Positions 41,042-48,144 of a stretch of 49,982 bases of DNA are shown here, one piece after another (position 1 is the first letter of the stretch; every line of letters starts with the position of its first letter). Origin of the DNA: CAYJPV01 sp964396055 (lineage in GTDB: Bacteria; Acidobacteriota; Vicinamibacteria; Vicinamibacterales; JAKQTR01). The DNA lies in NCBI GenBank assembly GCA_964396055.1, contig CAYNDV010000019.1:1-49982 (forward strand). The letters are read 5' to 3'. The notes beneath the pieces were generated by a model. That model saw only the letters and a list, made by a program, of their open reading frames with translations. It searched no databases and was not told the DNA's origin. The position numbers and the translations under genes are program-made.

Positions 41042-41890
41042 CTACTTCGCCCGGAACGCGCCCTTCACCATCTCCGCGTCGAAGTACGTGCCGGTCTCGC
41101 CCTCGGCCGCGTAGCGGTAGACGGCGGCCGCATACACGCCGCCCAGGGCCGAGCTGACAAGCGCGATCGCGATGATCGCGAACACCGTCATGGCGCCCAC
41201 GGTGATCATCAGCGCCGGCGATTCGGTCATGGCCGCGCCCACGAACATCAGCGCCCCGGCCACGATCGTGGCGAACGTGATGAGGCCGAACACGACGCCC
41301 ATCCCCAGGTTCCCGGCGATCTGTTCGCCCCAGGTCTTCTTCAGGTAGGAGGCACTGCGCTTCACCGCCTCGATGGGGCCGACGCCCTCGACGGCCAGCA
41401 CGGGCACGACGAGGTAGGTGGCCAGGTTCCACGCCAGGCCCACCAGGCCGACGACGATCTTGCCGACGATGCCGGCGCGCTCGGAGATGGCGCGCAGCAC
41501 CATGCCCACGGTGGCCGACACGACGGCCCAGCCGAGGATGACGCCGATACGCGACAGGGCGATGCGGAAGCCGTCACCCACCGTGGGGTCGCCGCCGCGC
41601 AGGCGGATCAGGGCCGCGCCCACCAGCGCCGTGTTGCAGAAGATGATCACGAAGTACTGCACCACGTAGAACAGGAAGCCGAACACGTAGCCGGCCACCG
41701 GAAACCCCGTGTCGGCCATCACCGTCGTGTCGAAGATGCCGGCCAGGACCAGCGGCACCAGGAAGGTGATGAACACCAGGATCGACAGCACGCCCGACAC
41801 GATCGGGAAGACGAGCAGTTCGGTGTCGGCGCGCAGGACGCCGGCGCTGGCCTTGACGAGTTCCCAGCTCCGCGACAGACGTTCGAACAT
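41042..41890 (-). CDS. DUF6159-like integral membrane protein
   Basis: The protein has 282 residues from ATG 41890 (MFERLSRSWELVKASAGVLRADTELLVFP), with GAGG 8 bases upstream; an extension to 42007 only reads through a palindrome. About six membrane helices are visible, two long ones in the first half (GVLSILVFITFLVPLVLAGIF and YVFGFLFYVVQYFVIIFC). A cytoplasmic stretch has GPIEAVKRSASYLKKTWGEQIAGN, typical of the family. Its function is not known. An AAAAGGGGCC palindrome lies just upstream in the leader. It converges with the propeller gene. Confidence 0.8.
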   Translation of the reverse strand: MFERLSRSWELVKASAGVLRADTELLVFPIVSGVLSILVFITFLVPLVLAGIFDTTVMADTGFPVAGYVFGFLFYVVQYFVIIFCNTALVGAALIRLRGGDPTVGDGFRIALSRIGVILGWAVVSATVGMVLRAISERAGIVGKIVVGLVGLAWNLATYLVVPVLAVEGVGPIEAVKRSASYLKKTWGEQIAGNLGMGVVFGLITFATIVAGALMFVGAAMTESPALMITVGAMTVFAIIAIALVSSALGGVYAAAVYRYAAEGETGTYFDAEMVKGAFRAK

Positions 41891-41904
41891 GGCGTAGTCC
41901 TCAG

Positions 41905-41925
41905 AAAAGGGGCCAGGCCCCTTTT
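41905..41925. terminator. AAAAGGGGCC palindrome upstream of the DUF6159-like gene
   Basis: It is a 21-base inverted repeat with 10-base arms and A/T runs, the same as the pair at 28182-28231. On the minus strand it could end the decarboxylase transcript, about 195 bases after its stop, and it lies only 14 bases before the DUF6159-like ATG. Confidence 0.6.
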
Positions 41926-42020
41926 TCGGGACCGGGCCTGTGCTTGGTGTACACAGAAGGATACGGGAAATCCGGCTGGCATGGAGCCGGTAATCGGTGA
42001 ACGCCACCGCCGCCCCGGTG

Positions 42021-42123
42021 GACTCCAGACTCCGTGCCCCGCGCTTCGTGTATCGTGCTTCGTGTATCGTGCTCCTTCTTGCTTCTTGCTTCTTGCTTCT
42101 GCTTCCTCCCCCCTACCCCCCTA
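42021..42123 (-). repeat. Heptamer cassette after the PLP decarboxylase
   Basis: In the gene direction, from the TAG stop: TAGGGGG, GTAGGGG, GGAGGAA, GCAGAAG, CAAGAAG three times, GAGCACG, ATACACG, AAGCACG, ATACACG, AAGCGCG, GGGCACG, GAGTCTG. Every step is 7 bases. It shares the GCAAGAAGG and CGATACACGA blocks with the TGS-kinase cassette. Confidence 0.9.
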
Positions 42124-43548
42124 CCCCGCCCCCGCCGCCAACTCGCCCCGCACGTCCTCCACGCACTGGTCGATCTGCGCCTGGCGGGTGCGGAAGCTCA
42201 GGACGCAGACGCGGCCCAGGAATCGGCCGTCCACCGTGCACCCCGTCAGCATCACGCGGCCGCGCCGCGTCACGCGCTCGAGCAGGGCGGCGGTGTCGCG
42301 ATTCTCGTCCTCGAGGGTGGCGCCGGACCGGGTGACGTAGAACGCGAAGAGCGAGAGTTGCGGCGGCGCCACCATGACGATGCCAGGCAGGGCGGCAATA
42401 CGGGCGGCCGCCTGCAGGGCCAGGGCACGTTTCTCGGCCAGCGCCGCGCGAAAGCGCGCCGCGCCAAACACCTTGAGGCACATCCAGATGCGCAGGCCCG
42501 GGAACCCGCGCGACAGCTCGGGGCCGTACTGGCCGGGGTCGTAGAACGCTTCCGGATCGGGCGTGCCCGGCAGGTAACCCGCCGACATGCCGTGCACCGC
42601 GCGCAGCGCCGAGCCGTCGCGCACGAGCAGCGCCCCGGTGCCGTACGGCAGGAACAGTCCCTTGTGGGGATCGAGCGTGAGCGAGTCGGCGCGCGGCAGC
42701 CCGGCCAGCAGTGGCCGCAGTTCGGGACACAGGTGGAAGAAGGCGCCGTAGGCACCGTCGACGTGATGCCAGAGTCCCTCGGCGGCGCAGAGGTCGGCGA
42801 CGGCGTCCAGGGGGTCGACGGCGCCCGTGTTGGTGGTGCCGGCCGACGACACCACCATGAACGGCCGCAGCCCGGCGGCGCGGTCGGCGTCGACGGCCGC
42901 GGCCAGCGCGTCCACGCGCAGGCGGAAGTGGCTGTCCACCGGAATGTGCCGCACCCGATCCTCGAAGACGCCCGCCAGCTTCGCCGCCTTCTCCACCGAG
43001 TGGTGCACGTGCGTCGAGGCGTAGAGCACGCCGGGGCGGACGTCGCGCCCGAGGTGGCGCTCGCGGGCGCACAGGATGGCGTTGAAGGCCGCCATCGACC
43101 CGCCCGTGGTGAGCAGGCCGCGCGTCGACGGCGGAAACGCCATCCAGTCGCGGAACCAGTCCAGGACGTTGCCCTCGAGCTGCACGAGGGCGGGCGACGC
43201 CAGCCAGATACCCGTGTAGCGGTTGGTGGCGGCGCTGATGAAGTCGGCCACGGCCGCCGGATACAGGCCGCCGCCCGGGATGTAGGCGAGATAGCCCGGC
43301 GACGGCGTGGTGAAGGAGCGGGGAATCCAGGCGTCGAACAGCGGATCGAGGATGGCGTCGATGGCCGCGCCGTCCTCCGGGGCGGTTTCGCGCATCGACG
43401 CGCACAGGTCGGCGGCCTCGACATCGCCCCGGACGGGCTGTCCGGGGAGGCTGGCCACGTGGGCGACGACCCGCGCCAGGGCCTGGTCGCCCAGGCGGCG
43501 CATCTCATCTGTCGTCATTTCGAGACAGGCAGGATCGGCTACCGGCAC
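42121..43548 (-). CDS. PLP-dependent group II (aromatic-L-amino-acid-type) decarboxylase
   Basis: The protein has 475 residues from GTG 43548, chosen because GGAGG lies 6 bases upstream; ATG 43518 is an alternative. Fold type I features: LTTGGSMAAFNAIL near 146, the stacking His183 region (THVHHSVEKAAK), Asp264 in HHVDGAYGA, and the PLP-binding Lys296 in TLDPHKGLFLPYG. PGYLAYIPGGGLYP near 84 is typical of the AADC/tyrosine decarboxylase group. It removes CO2 from an amino acid, probably an aromatic one, in the cytoplasm; the exact substrate is not clear. It stands alone, divergent from the cold-shock gene, and its TAG stop opens a heptamer cassette. Confidence 0.9.
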   Translation of the reverse strand: MPVADPACLEMTTDEMRRLGDQALARVVAHVASLPGQPVRGDVEAADLCASMRETAPEDGAAIDAILDPLFDAWIPRSFTTPSPGYLAYIPGGGLYPAAVADFISAATNRYTGIWLASPALVQLEGNVLDWFRDWMAFPPSTRGLLTTGGSMAAFNAILCARERHLGRDVRPGVLYASTHVHHSVEKAAKLAGVFEDRVRHIPVDSHFRLRVDALAAAVDADRAAGLRPFMVVSSAGTTNTGAVDPLDAVADLCAAEGLWHHVDGAYGAFFHLCPELRPLLAGLPRADSLTLDPHKGLFLPYGTGALLVRDGSALRAVHGMSAGYLPGTPDPEAFYDPGQYGPELSRGFPGLRIWMCLKVFGAARFRAALAEKRALALQAAARIAALPGIVMVAPPQLSLFAFYVTRSGATLEDENRDTAALLERVTRRGRVMLTGCTVDGRFLGRVCVLSFRTRQAQIDQCVEDVRGELAAGAG

Positions 43549-43579
43549 AAGACACCTCCGAGCGGCGGGGCCGCCGTGC

Positions 43580-43585
43580 TATGAT
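43580..43585 (+). promoter_or_regulatory. Likely -10 of the cold-shock gene, with a long leader
   Basis: TATGAT lies about 210 bases before the cold-shock ATG. A -35 is not clear. If used, it gives an untranslated leader of about 200 bases, as in many csp genes where leader folding senses temperature. Confidence 0.4.
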
Positions 43586-43795
43586 AGTCGGGTTCCGCTT
43601 TGACTCCCGTCGCCGACGGCACGCCTCGTGGTATGCCGCTTCCGTCCGACATCAAAGCTACACGCCGTGTGACGCGACCCTCAGCTGCGCAAGCAGCCGG
43701 GCAGCTGGCCACCGGGCCGGGTATGAGGAACGACACGCGGCGCCGCGTTTGCGGTGGGTCGACGGGAATCGGTTCTGACGAGTAAGGAGAGGGAC

Positions 43796-43999
43796 ATGGC
43801 TATCAATGGGACGATCAAGCGGCTGATGAGTGAGAAGGGCTTTGGATTCGTGGCCGCCGAAGACGGCAACGAGTACTTCTTCCACCAGTCGGCGTGCGCC
43901 AACTGCCGGTTCGACGACCTGCGCGAAGGCCAGAAGGTGACCTTCGACAAGGGTCAGGGCCCCAAGGGTCCGCGCGCCGAGAACCTCAAGCTGGCGTAA
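43796..43999 (+). CDS. Cold-shock domain protein (CspA family)
   Basis: The protein has 67 residues from ATG 43796, with AAGGAG upstream; a longer frame to 43754 crosses the ribosome site and is rejected. It is a single OB-fold cold-shock domain: RNP1 KGFGFV at 14-19 and RNP2 YFFHQS at 27-32, with the usual C-terminal GPRAENLKLA. CspA-type proteins bind single-stranded RNA and DNA and melt mRNA structure. The long leader and the strong terminator after it suggest a single-gene unit. Cys34 and Cys37 (ACANC) are an unusual pair for this family. Confidence 0.97.
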   Translation: MAINGTIKRLMSEKGFGFVAAEDGNEYFFHQSACANCRFDDLREGQKVTFDKGQGPKGPRAENLKLA

Positions 44000-44018
44000 G
44001 CCTGCCCCATCGGGTTTC

Positions 44019-44065
44019 GACGAAGGCCGCCCCGCGCACCGCGCGCCGGGCGGCCTTTCGTCGTT
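44019..44065 (+). terminator. Rho-independent terminator of the cold-shock gene
   Basis: GACGAAGGCCGCCC (44019) pairs with GGGCGGCCTTTCGTC (44048) around a 15-base loop. It lies 20 bases after the stop and is stable, though the following T-run is short. Confidence 0.75.
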
Positions 44066-44070
44066 CAGAT

Positions 44071-44190
44071 AATCAATCCCGGATTGATTTNNNNNNNNNN
44101 NNNNNNNNNNNNNNNNNNNNNNNNNNNNNNNNNNNNNNNNNNNNNNNNNNNNNNNNNNNNNNNNNNNNNNNNNNNNNNNNNNNNNNNNNN
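44071..44190. repeat. AATCAATCCCGGATTGATT copy followed by an N gap
   Basis: The palindrome is at 44071-44089, and 100 N follow from 44091. The flanks share no overlap, so this gap is real, and it removes the C-terminus of the VWA protein. The break at the repeat suggests a longer shared sequence in the gap. Confidence 0.75.
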
Positions 44191-45419
44191 GGGTCGCGGC
44201 TGTACATCACGCTGCGCGACGAGGTGTAGCGCCGCTTCATCTCCATCGCCGACATCGACTGGTCGAAGTCCACACCGTCGGCGCGCAGGGCCGTCGCGAT
44301 CGCCACCAGTTCTGGGTCCGTGCCCGCGTAGCCGAGGATGCGCGCGGCGGTGCGCTCGAGGCGCGCCCGGGCCGCGTGATAGTCGCCCTGGCGGTTGAGT
44401 TCGAGCGCCTCGGCCCGCGCGCGGGCAGCATGGACCCGCGCCACCTCGCGATCCACCACCACGTCGCGCGCCTGCGCGCGATTGGCCTCATCGGACGCCA
44501 CGCTCCAGCCGATGGCCTGCGGCCCGGCCAGCACACCGTCGCCATCGGCCACCGCCACCTGGACGGCCCACGTGTCGCCCTCGTGCCCCGCCGGGAAACG
44601 CAGGGCGATGACGAGGCCCAGCTCCTGGCCCGACACCAGGTCGCCGAGGCGGACCTGGATGCCACCAGGCACGGGCGAGGCCGGGAACGCGCCGAGCGGC
44701 TTCGCCTCCACCCCGCCGGGCAGCAGCAGGGTCAGCGTGACGCCGCGCGCCACGACGGTGAGCAGTTCGCCCAGCTCGCTCGTCAGCAGGTCCGGGATCT
44801 GGGCCGGCTGCTCGACGAAGTAGAAGCGGCCGCCCCCGGCGTCGGCCATCCCGCTCAGCAGTCGTTCGTCGAAATCGGCGCCCACGCCGAAGGTGGACGT
44901 CGCGATGCGGCGCTGCCGCAGGACCGTGCCCGCCGCGCGCGCCAGCTCGTCGTGATCCGTCACCCCCGCGTTCGCCAGGCCGTCGGTGAGCAGCAGGCAG
45001 CGCCCCACCGCGTCCGGCGGCAGGCCCGCGGAGGCCTGGTCGCACCCGGCCAGCCAGCCCCCGTGCAGGTCCGTGGAGCCCCGCGCCTCGATCCGGCCCA
45101 GCTGCTGCAGCGCGTTGCGGCGCGCCTCGGCCGACGCGGGGGTGGACGCCACCACCGTGTCCACCTGGTCGTCGTAGACGACGAGCGAGAAGCGGTCGTC
45201 GGCGCGCAGGGCCTGCAGGGCCTGGCGGACCGCCTCGCGAGCCAGGCGGATCTTGGCGCCGCCCATCGAGCCCGACCGGTCGAGGACGAGGGACACGTGG
45301 AGCGGCTCGCGACCGGGCTGTGGGGGTGTCTGGGGGACGGTCAACGAGACGAGCAGGTGGCGCACGCTGGCGCCGCCGGCGCGCACGAGCGAACGGTCGG
45401 TGCGAAGGTCGAGATCCAT
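44191..45419 (-). CDS. VWA-domain protein, C-terminus lost in gap
   Basis: About 409 residues are visible from ATG 45419, which has AGGAGG upstream. The von Willebrand A domain has a complete MIDAS metal site (VSLVLDRSGSMGG, with Asp47, Ser49, Ser51; later STDLHGG and LLLTDGLAN). A beta-rich domain follows, then a helical stretch (ARVHAARARAEALELNRQGDYHAARARLERTAARI), and the visible end is RRYTSSRSVMYSRD. No signal peptide is seen, so it is probably cytoplasmic, perhaps as an assembly factor like VWA proteins that pair with AAA+ ATPases; no such ATPase is next to it. The gene is cut by the gap at 44190. Confidence 0.85.
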
Positions 45420-45521
45420 AGGCCTCCTGGCTGAGGTGAACGGGGGGCGGGAGGCGCCTCTGCCTCCCCACACCTATGGTCTCAGGAGGGTGTGACAGCG
45501 CGGGTCGCACCGCAGCCGGCG

Positions 45522-45527
45522 TAGAAT
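45522..45527 (+). promoter_or_regulatory. -10-like element before the MBL-fold gene
   Basis: TAGAAT at 45522-45527 would start transcription near 45534, 25 bases before GTG 45559. This supports the GTG start, as an ATG at 45526 would overlap the promoter. Confidence 0.4.
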
Positions 45528-45558
45528 GTGGCGAACCCGCCCCCGCCGGAGTACAGCG

Positions 45559-46365
45559 GTGACCATCCGACCAGCGGTTCTGTCCGTATCCGCCGCCGTG
45601 GTGATGGCAGGCCAGATGGCGCTGGCGCAGGCGCCTGGCGTCCGCATCACCTATCTCTACGACAACACCGCCACCTCGCCGGCCGTGAAGGCGGACTGGG
45701 GGTTTGCCTGCCTGCTCGAAGCGCACGGCCACACGGTGCTGTTCGACACGGGCACGCGGCCCGACATCTTCGGCGAGAACCTCAAGGCGCTGAAGGTGGA
45801 TCTCACCAGGGTCGAGGCCCTGGTCTTCTCGCACCCGCACGGCGATCACACGCTGGGCGCCGGCGCGCTGCCGGCGATGGCTGGCCTGCCGGCGTATCTG
45901 GGCGAGCACTTCACGCTGCCGCCGCAGGCCGATGCGTCATTCACGCGGATGCAGGTGAAGCGGATGCCCGTGCCGGCCGGCCGCGCCGTCGAGGTATTTC
46001 CGGGCATCGCGGCCGGCCCGGAGATGTTCGGTTCGAACATCTACGAACTGCCGCTCGTGGTCGAGACCCCCGACGGGCTCATCGTCATTGTCGGCTGCAG
46101 TCACCCGGGCATCGTGGCGATGCTGAAGCGCATCGCGGCCGACACCAGGCGCCCGATCCACATGGTGATTGGCGGGTTCCACCTGATGCAGACGCCGGCC
46201 GACCAGGTGCGGACGATCATCGGGGAGTTCAAGGCGCTGGGGGTGGCGTGGGCGGGCCCGACACACTGCACCGGCGCCGACGCGATCGGCCTCTTCCGCG
46301 AGGCCTACGGCGACCACTTCATCGAGGGCGGCGTGGGAACGGTCGTCGCCGTCCCCCGCCGTTAA
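45559..46365 (+). CDS. Secreted MBL-fold metallo-hydrolase
   Basis: The protein has 268 residues from GTG 45559, with GGAG 7 bases upstream. The signal peptide ends at MALAQA. The metallo-beta-lactamase motif HxHxDH is His92, His94, Asp96, His97 (VFSHPHGDHTLG). GCSHPGIVAML and IGGFHLMQ are typical of the branch that includes dihydropterin-related (MptA-like/DHPS-type) hydrolases, often annotated as 7,8-dihydropterin-6-methyl-4-(ribofuranosyl)-aminobenzene-phosphate synthase-like. Two metal ions are expected. An exported location makes a role in extracytoplasmic hydrolysis likely, but the substrate is open. The TAA stop is the first three bases of a palindromic repeat that adjoins a gap. Confidence 0.85.
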   Translation: MTIRPAVLSVSAAVVMAGQMALAQAPGVRITYLYDNTATSPAVKADWGFACLLEAHGHTVLFDTGTRPDIFGENLKALKVDLTRVEALVFSHPHGDHTLGAGALPAMAGLPAYLGEHFTLPPQADASFTRMQVKRMPVPAGRAVEVFPGIAAGPEMFGSNIYELPLVVETPDGLIVIVGCSHPGIVAMLKRIAADTRRPIHMVIGGFHLMQTPADQVRTIIGEFKALGVAWAGPTHCTGADAIGLFREAYGDHFIEGGVGTVVAVPRR

Positions 46366-46483
46366 TCAATCCCGGATTGATTTNNNNNNNNNNNNNNNNN
46401 NNNNNNNNNNNNNNNNNNNNNNNNNNNNNNNNNNNNNNNNNNNNNNNNNNNNNNNNNNNNNNNNNNNNNNNNNNNNNNNNNNN
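46364..46483. repeat. AATCAATCCCGGATTGATT copy followed by an N gap
   Basis: The palindrome is at 46364-46382, with 100 N at 46384-46483. The flanks do not overlap, so sequence is missing, including the end of the ACT-GNAT gene on the right. Confidence 0.75.
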
Positions 46484-47261
46484 CGCGCGCTACGCCGTGG
46501 CCTTCGGCCTCGGGCGCTACGACGAGCACCTCGACGTGGGCGTGCGGCTCGTGTGTGAAGTAGTCCTCTCTGGTCGTCGCAAAGACGAAGCCCGCGCGCG
46601 GCAGGTCCGGCGCGCGTTCAGCCACGAAGATGACGGCGCCGTCCATGCGCCCGTGCAACGCCTCGAGCAGGATGCCCCGGTCGGCACCGGCGATCTGGTC
46701 GACCGTGCGCCACGCCGGCAGCGGGAAGGCGGCCAGGCGCGGCATCAGCGCGAGGAGCCCGTCTTCATCGTCTCGCCGGGCCTGCCGGATGGTGGTGCCT
46801 GGCCGTGGGAGGCCGGGTGCCGGCCTGGGTGCCAAGTCGGCGACCGGGTCACGCGGAACCTCTGATACGTCGGCCGGCGGCGCCACTGCGCCGCCCACGT
46901 GGTGCCCGGCCCGCCGGAGGGCCGCGACGGCCACCGCGAGCATCGGCTCGCGCACGAGCACGTAATCGGTGTCGAACGTGGAAACCGCGAAGATGCTCAC
47001 GCCGGCGGCCGCCAGCGGCACCGCGATGGACGAGAGCACGCCGGTGAGGCCGAAATCGAGGGGCCCTTCCACGCGCAACGCGCGCCAGCCGGCTTCCGGG
47101 CGCACCTCGTCGGGAATGACAGATTCGTCACAGATGATGGACAGTTCGTCGGCCGTCCGGGTGATCGACACGAAGGTGCCCCGCGACACCCAGACGGGCA
47201 CGGGCGTTCGCGCATCGAGTCGGGCAATCCCGAACCGGCCATCGAGGACGTCGAGGTTCAT
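46484..47261 (-). CDS. ACT-domain / GNAT acetyltransferase fusion, C-terminus lost in gap
   Basis: About 259 residues are visible from ATG 47261, which overlaps the PIN toxin stop (ATGA). Residues 1-125 resemble an ACT domain pair of the CASTOR/DUF type (LRVEGPLDFGLTGVLSSIAVPLAAAGVSIFAVSTFDTDYVLV), usually amino-acid binding. From about residue 156 a GNAT fold begins (TIRQARRDDEDGLLALMPRLAAFPLP, then HVEVLVVAPEAEGHGVAR); this last part contains the acetyl-CoA loop (EAEGHGVA), and the rest is lost in the gap. Coupling to a toxin-antitoxin pair is unusual. It may acetylate an amino acid or a protein under amino-acid control, but no target is visible. Confidence 0.78.
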
Positions 47262-47686
47262 TCCCGTCTCTTATCGGCCGTTTCCACGCCGGCCTTGCGG
47301 GCGGCCTCCGCCAGGGCGGCATCGCCGGTGGCCAGCGCGGCGCCTCGCCGCATCGCGAGTTCGAGATAGGCCGCGTCGTAGACGGTCAGATCGTACTGAC
47401 GGGCCAGCGCGGCGAGGCTGCTGAAGGCCCGGCGGCCCGTGTCGGGTTCGACCTCGATCGGGAGCGACGCGAGCGCCTCGAAGGCCCCCGCCTGGTCGGC
47501 GTGCGTGATCCGGCGGCGGCGCTCCGCGACAACCAGCCCATTGGCCACCTCGAGCGCCCAGTGCGCCGGCACGAATGCGGGAACCCCACGCTCGAGGGCT
47601 TCGAGCGCGCGCATCGATCCGGCGTCCTGCTCGTCGGCCAGCAGGAAGCCGAGTGCGGCTGACGCATCGAGCACCAGGGCCCGCAC
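47258..47686 (-). CDS. PIN-domain toxin (VapC-like)
   Basis: The protein has 142 residues from GTG 47686, one base after the antitoxin stop. The acidic site of PIN ribonucleases is complete: Asp7 (VLDASAAL), Glu46 (WALEVANG), Asp104 (TVYDAAYLELA) and Asp122 (ATGDAAL). VapC toxins cut tRNA or rRNA when free of antitoxin. The stop overlaps the start of the ACT-GNAT gene (ATGA), giving a three-gene operon. The family is standard; a role beyond toxin-antitoxin control is suggested only by the third gene. Confidence 0.93.
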   Translation of the reverse strand: MRALVLDASAALGFLLADEQDAGSMRALEALERGVPAFVPAHWALEVANGLVVAERRRRITHADQAGAFEALASLPIEVEPDTGRRAFSSLAALARQYDLTVYDAAYLELAMRRGAALATGDAALAEAARKAGVETADKRRE

Positions 47687-47687
47687 G

Positions 47688-47936
47688 TCACACCCGCCTT
47701 CCCGCCGACACCAGGTCTGACGCTTTCTCGCCCGGCGCCAGCCTGAGCGTGCCCTTCAACGCCCGCAGGCGCCGGAACACCTCGGGGCGCGGCACGCTTT
47801 CCACGATCGGCACCAGCCTGGCGACTGGCCGATCGTGCTTGGTGATGACGACCTCGGCTCCCTGTTCCACCAGATCGAGCAGCGCCGAGAGCCGCGTCTT
47901 GGCTTCGTAGGCTCCGACGGATGTCTGTGGTTTCAC
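47688..47936 (-). CDS. Phd/YefM-type antitoxin
   Basis: The protein has 82 residues from GTG 47936. Residues 1-45 match the Phd/YefM DNA-binding fold (SVGAYEAKTRLSALLDLVEQGAEVVITKHDRPVARLVP). The C-terminal part should wrap the PIN toxin, encoded one base downstream. An ATG two bases away is in another frame and stops at once. There is no Shine-Dalgarno; the -10 (47943-47948) is placed so that transcription would begin at the GTG, so the mRNA may be leaderless. Two ACTAGT sites at the promoter suggest autorepression. Confidence 0.9.
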   Translation of the reverse strand: MKPQTSVGAYEAKTRLSALLDLVEQGAEVVITKHDRPVARLVPIVESVPRPEVFRRLRALKGTLRLAPGEKASDLVSAGRRV

Positions 47937-47942
47937 ATAATA

Positions 47943-47971
47943 AGACTAGTCTACGACTAGTGTGATTGCAA
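47943..47971 (-). promoter_or_regulatory. Toxin-antitoxin promoter with two ACTAGT operator sites
   Basis: On the minus strand TTGCAA (47966-47971), a 17-base spacer and TAGTCT (47943-47948) make a plausible sigma-70 promoter. Two self-palindromic ACTAGT sites at 47945-47950 and 47956-47961 are 11 bases apart and overlap the -10 and spacer, a natural place for antitoxin binding. Confidence 0.55.
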
Positions 47972-47973
47972 TG

Positions 47974-48073
47974 NNNNNNNNNNNNNNNNNNNNNNNNNNN
48001 NNNNNNNNNNNNNNNNNNNNNNNNNNNNNNNNNNNNNNNNNNNNNNNNNNNNNNNNNNNNNNNNNNNNNNNNN
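47974..48073. other. 100-N gap without overlapping flanks
   Basis: The left flank is the toxin-antitoxin promoter and the right flank leads into a paired palindrome. No shared sequence is seen, so real DNA is missing between the toxin-antitoxin operon and the ureohydrolase. Confidence 0.7.
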
Positions 48074-48090
48074 TTCGCCCAGACGCGTTA

Positions 48091-48144
48091 ATCAATCCCG
48101 GATTGATTTATGCAGTCCGGTGCATAATTCAATCCGGGATTGAT
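48091..48144. repeat. 54-bp paired palindrome directly before the ureohydrolase
   Basis: Two inverted copies of AATCAATCCCGGATTGATT flank TTATGCA..TGCATAA, forming 24-base arms with one mismatch around GTCCGG (48115-48120). The right arm ends exactly at the ATG (48145). As DNA it could form a cruciform; as RNA it would be a long hairpin at the start site. Confidence 0.85.

Noticed and set aside
41891..42007. N-terminal extension of the DUF6159-like protein to 42007
   Set aside because: The extra residues read through the AAAAGGGGCC palindrome, and ATG 41890 has its own GAGG at normal distance.
45526..45558. ATG 45526 as the MBL-fold start
   Set aside because: It overlaps a TAGAAT -10, has no ribosome site and puts charged residues before the signal peptide; GTG 45559 fits better.
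47936..47938. ATG at 47938 as the antitoxin start
   Set aside because: It is in another frame and is followed at once by TGA; the in-frame start is GTG 47936.
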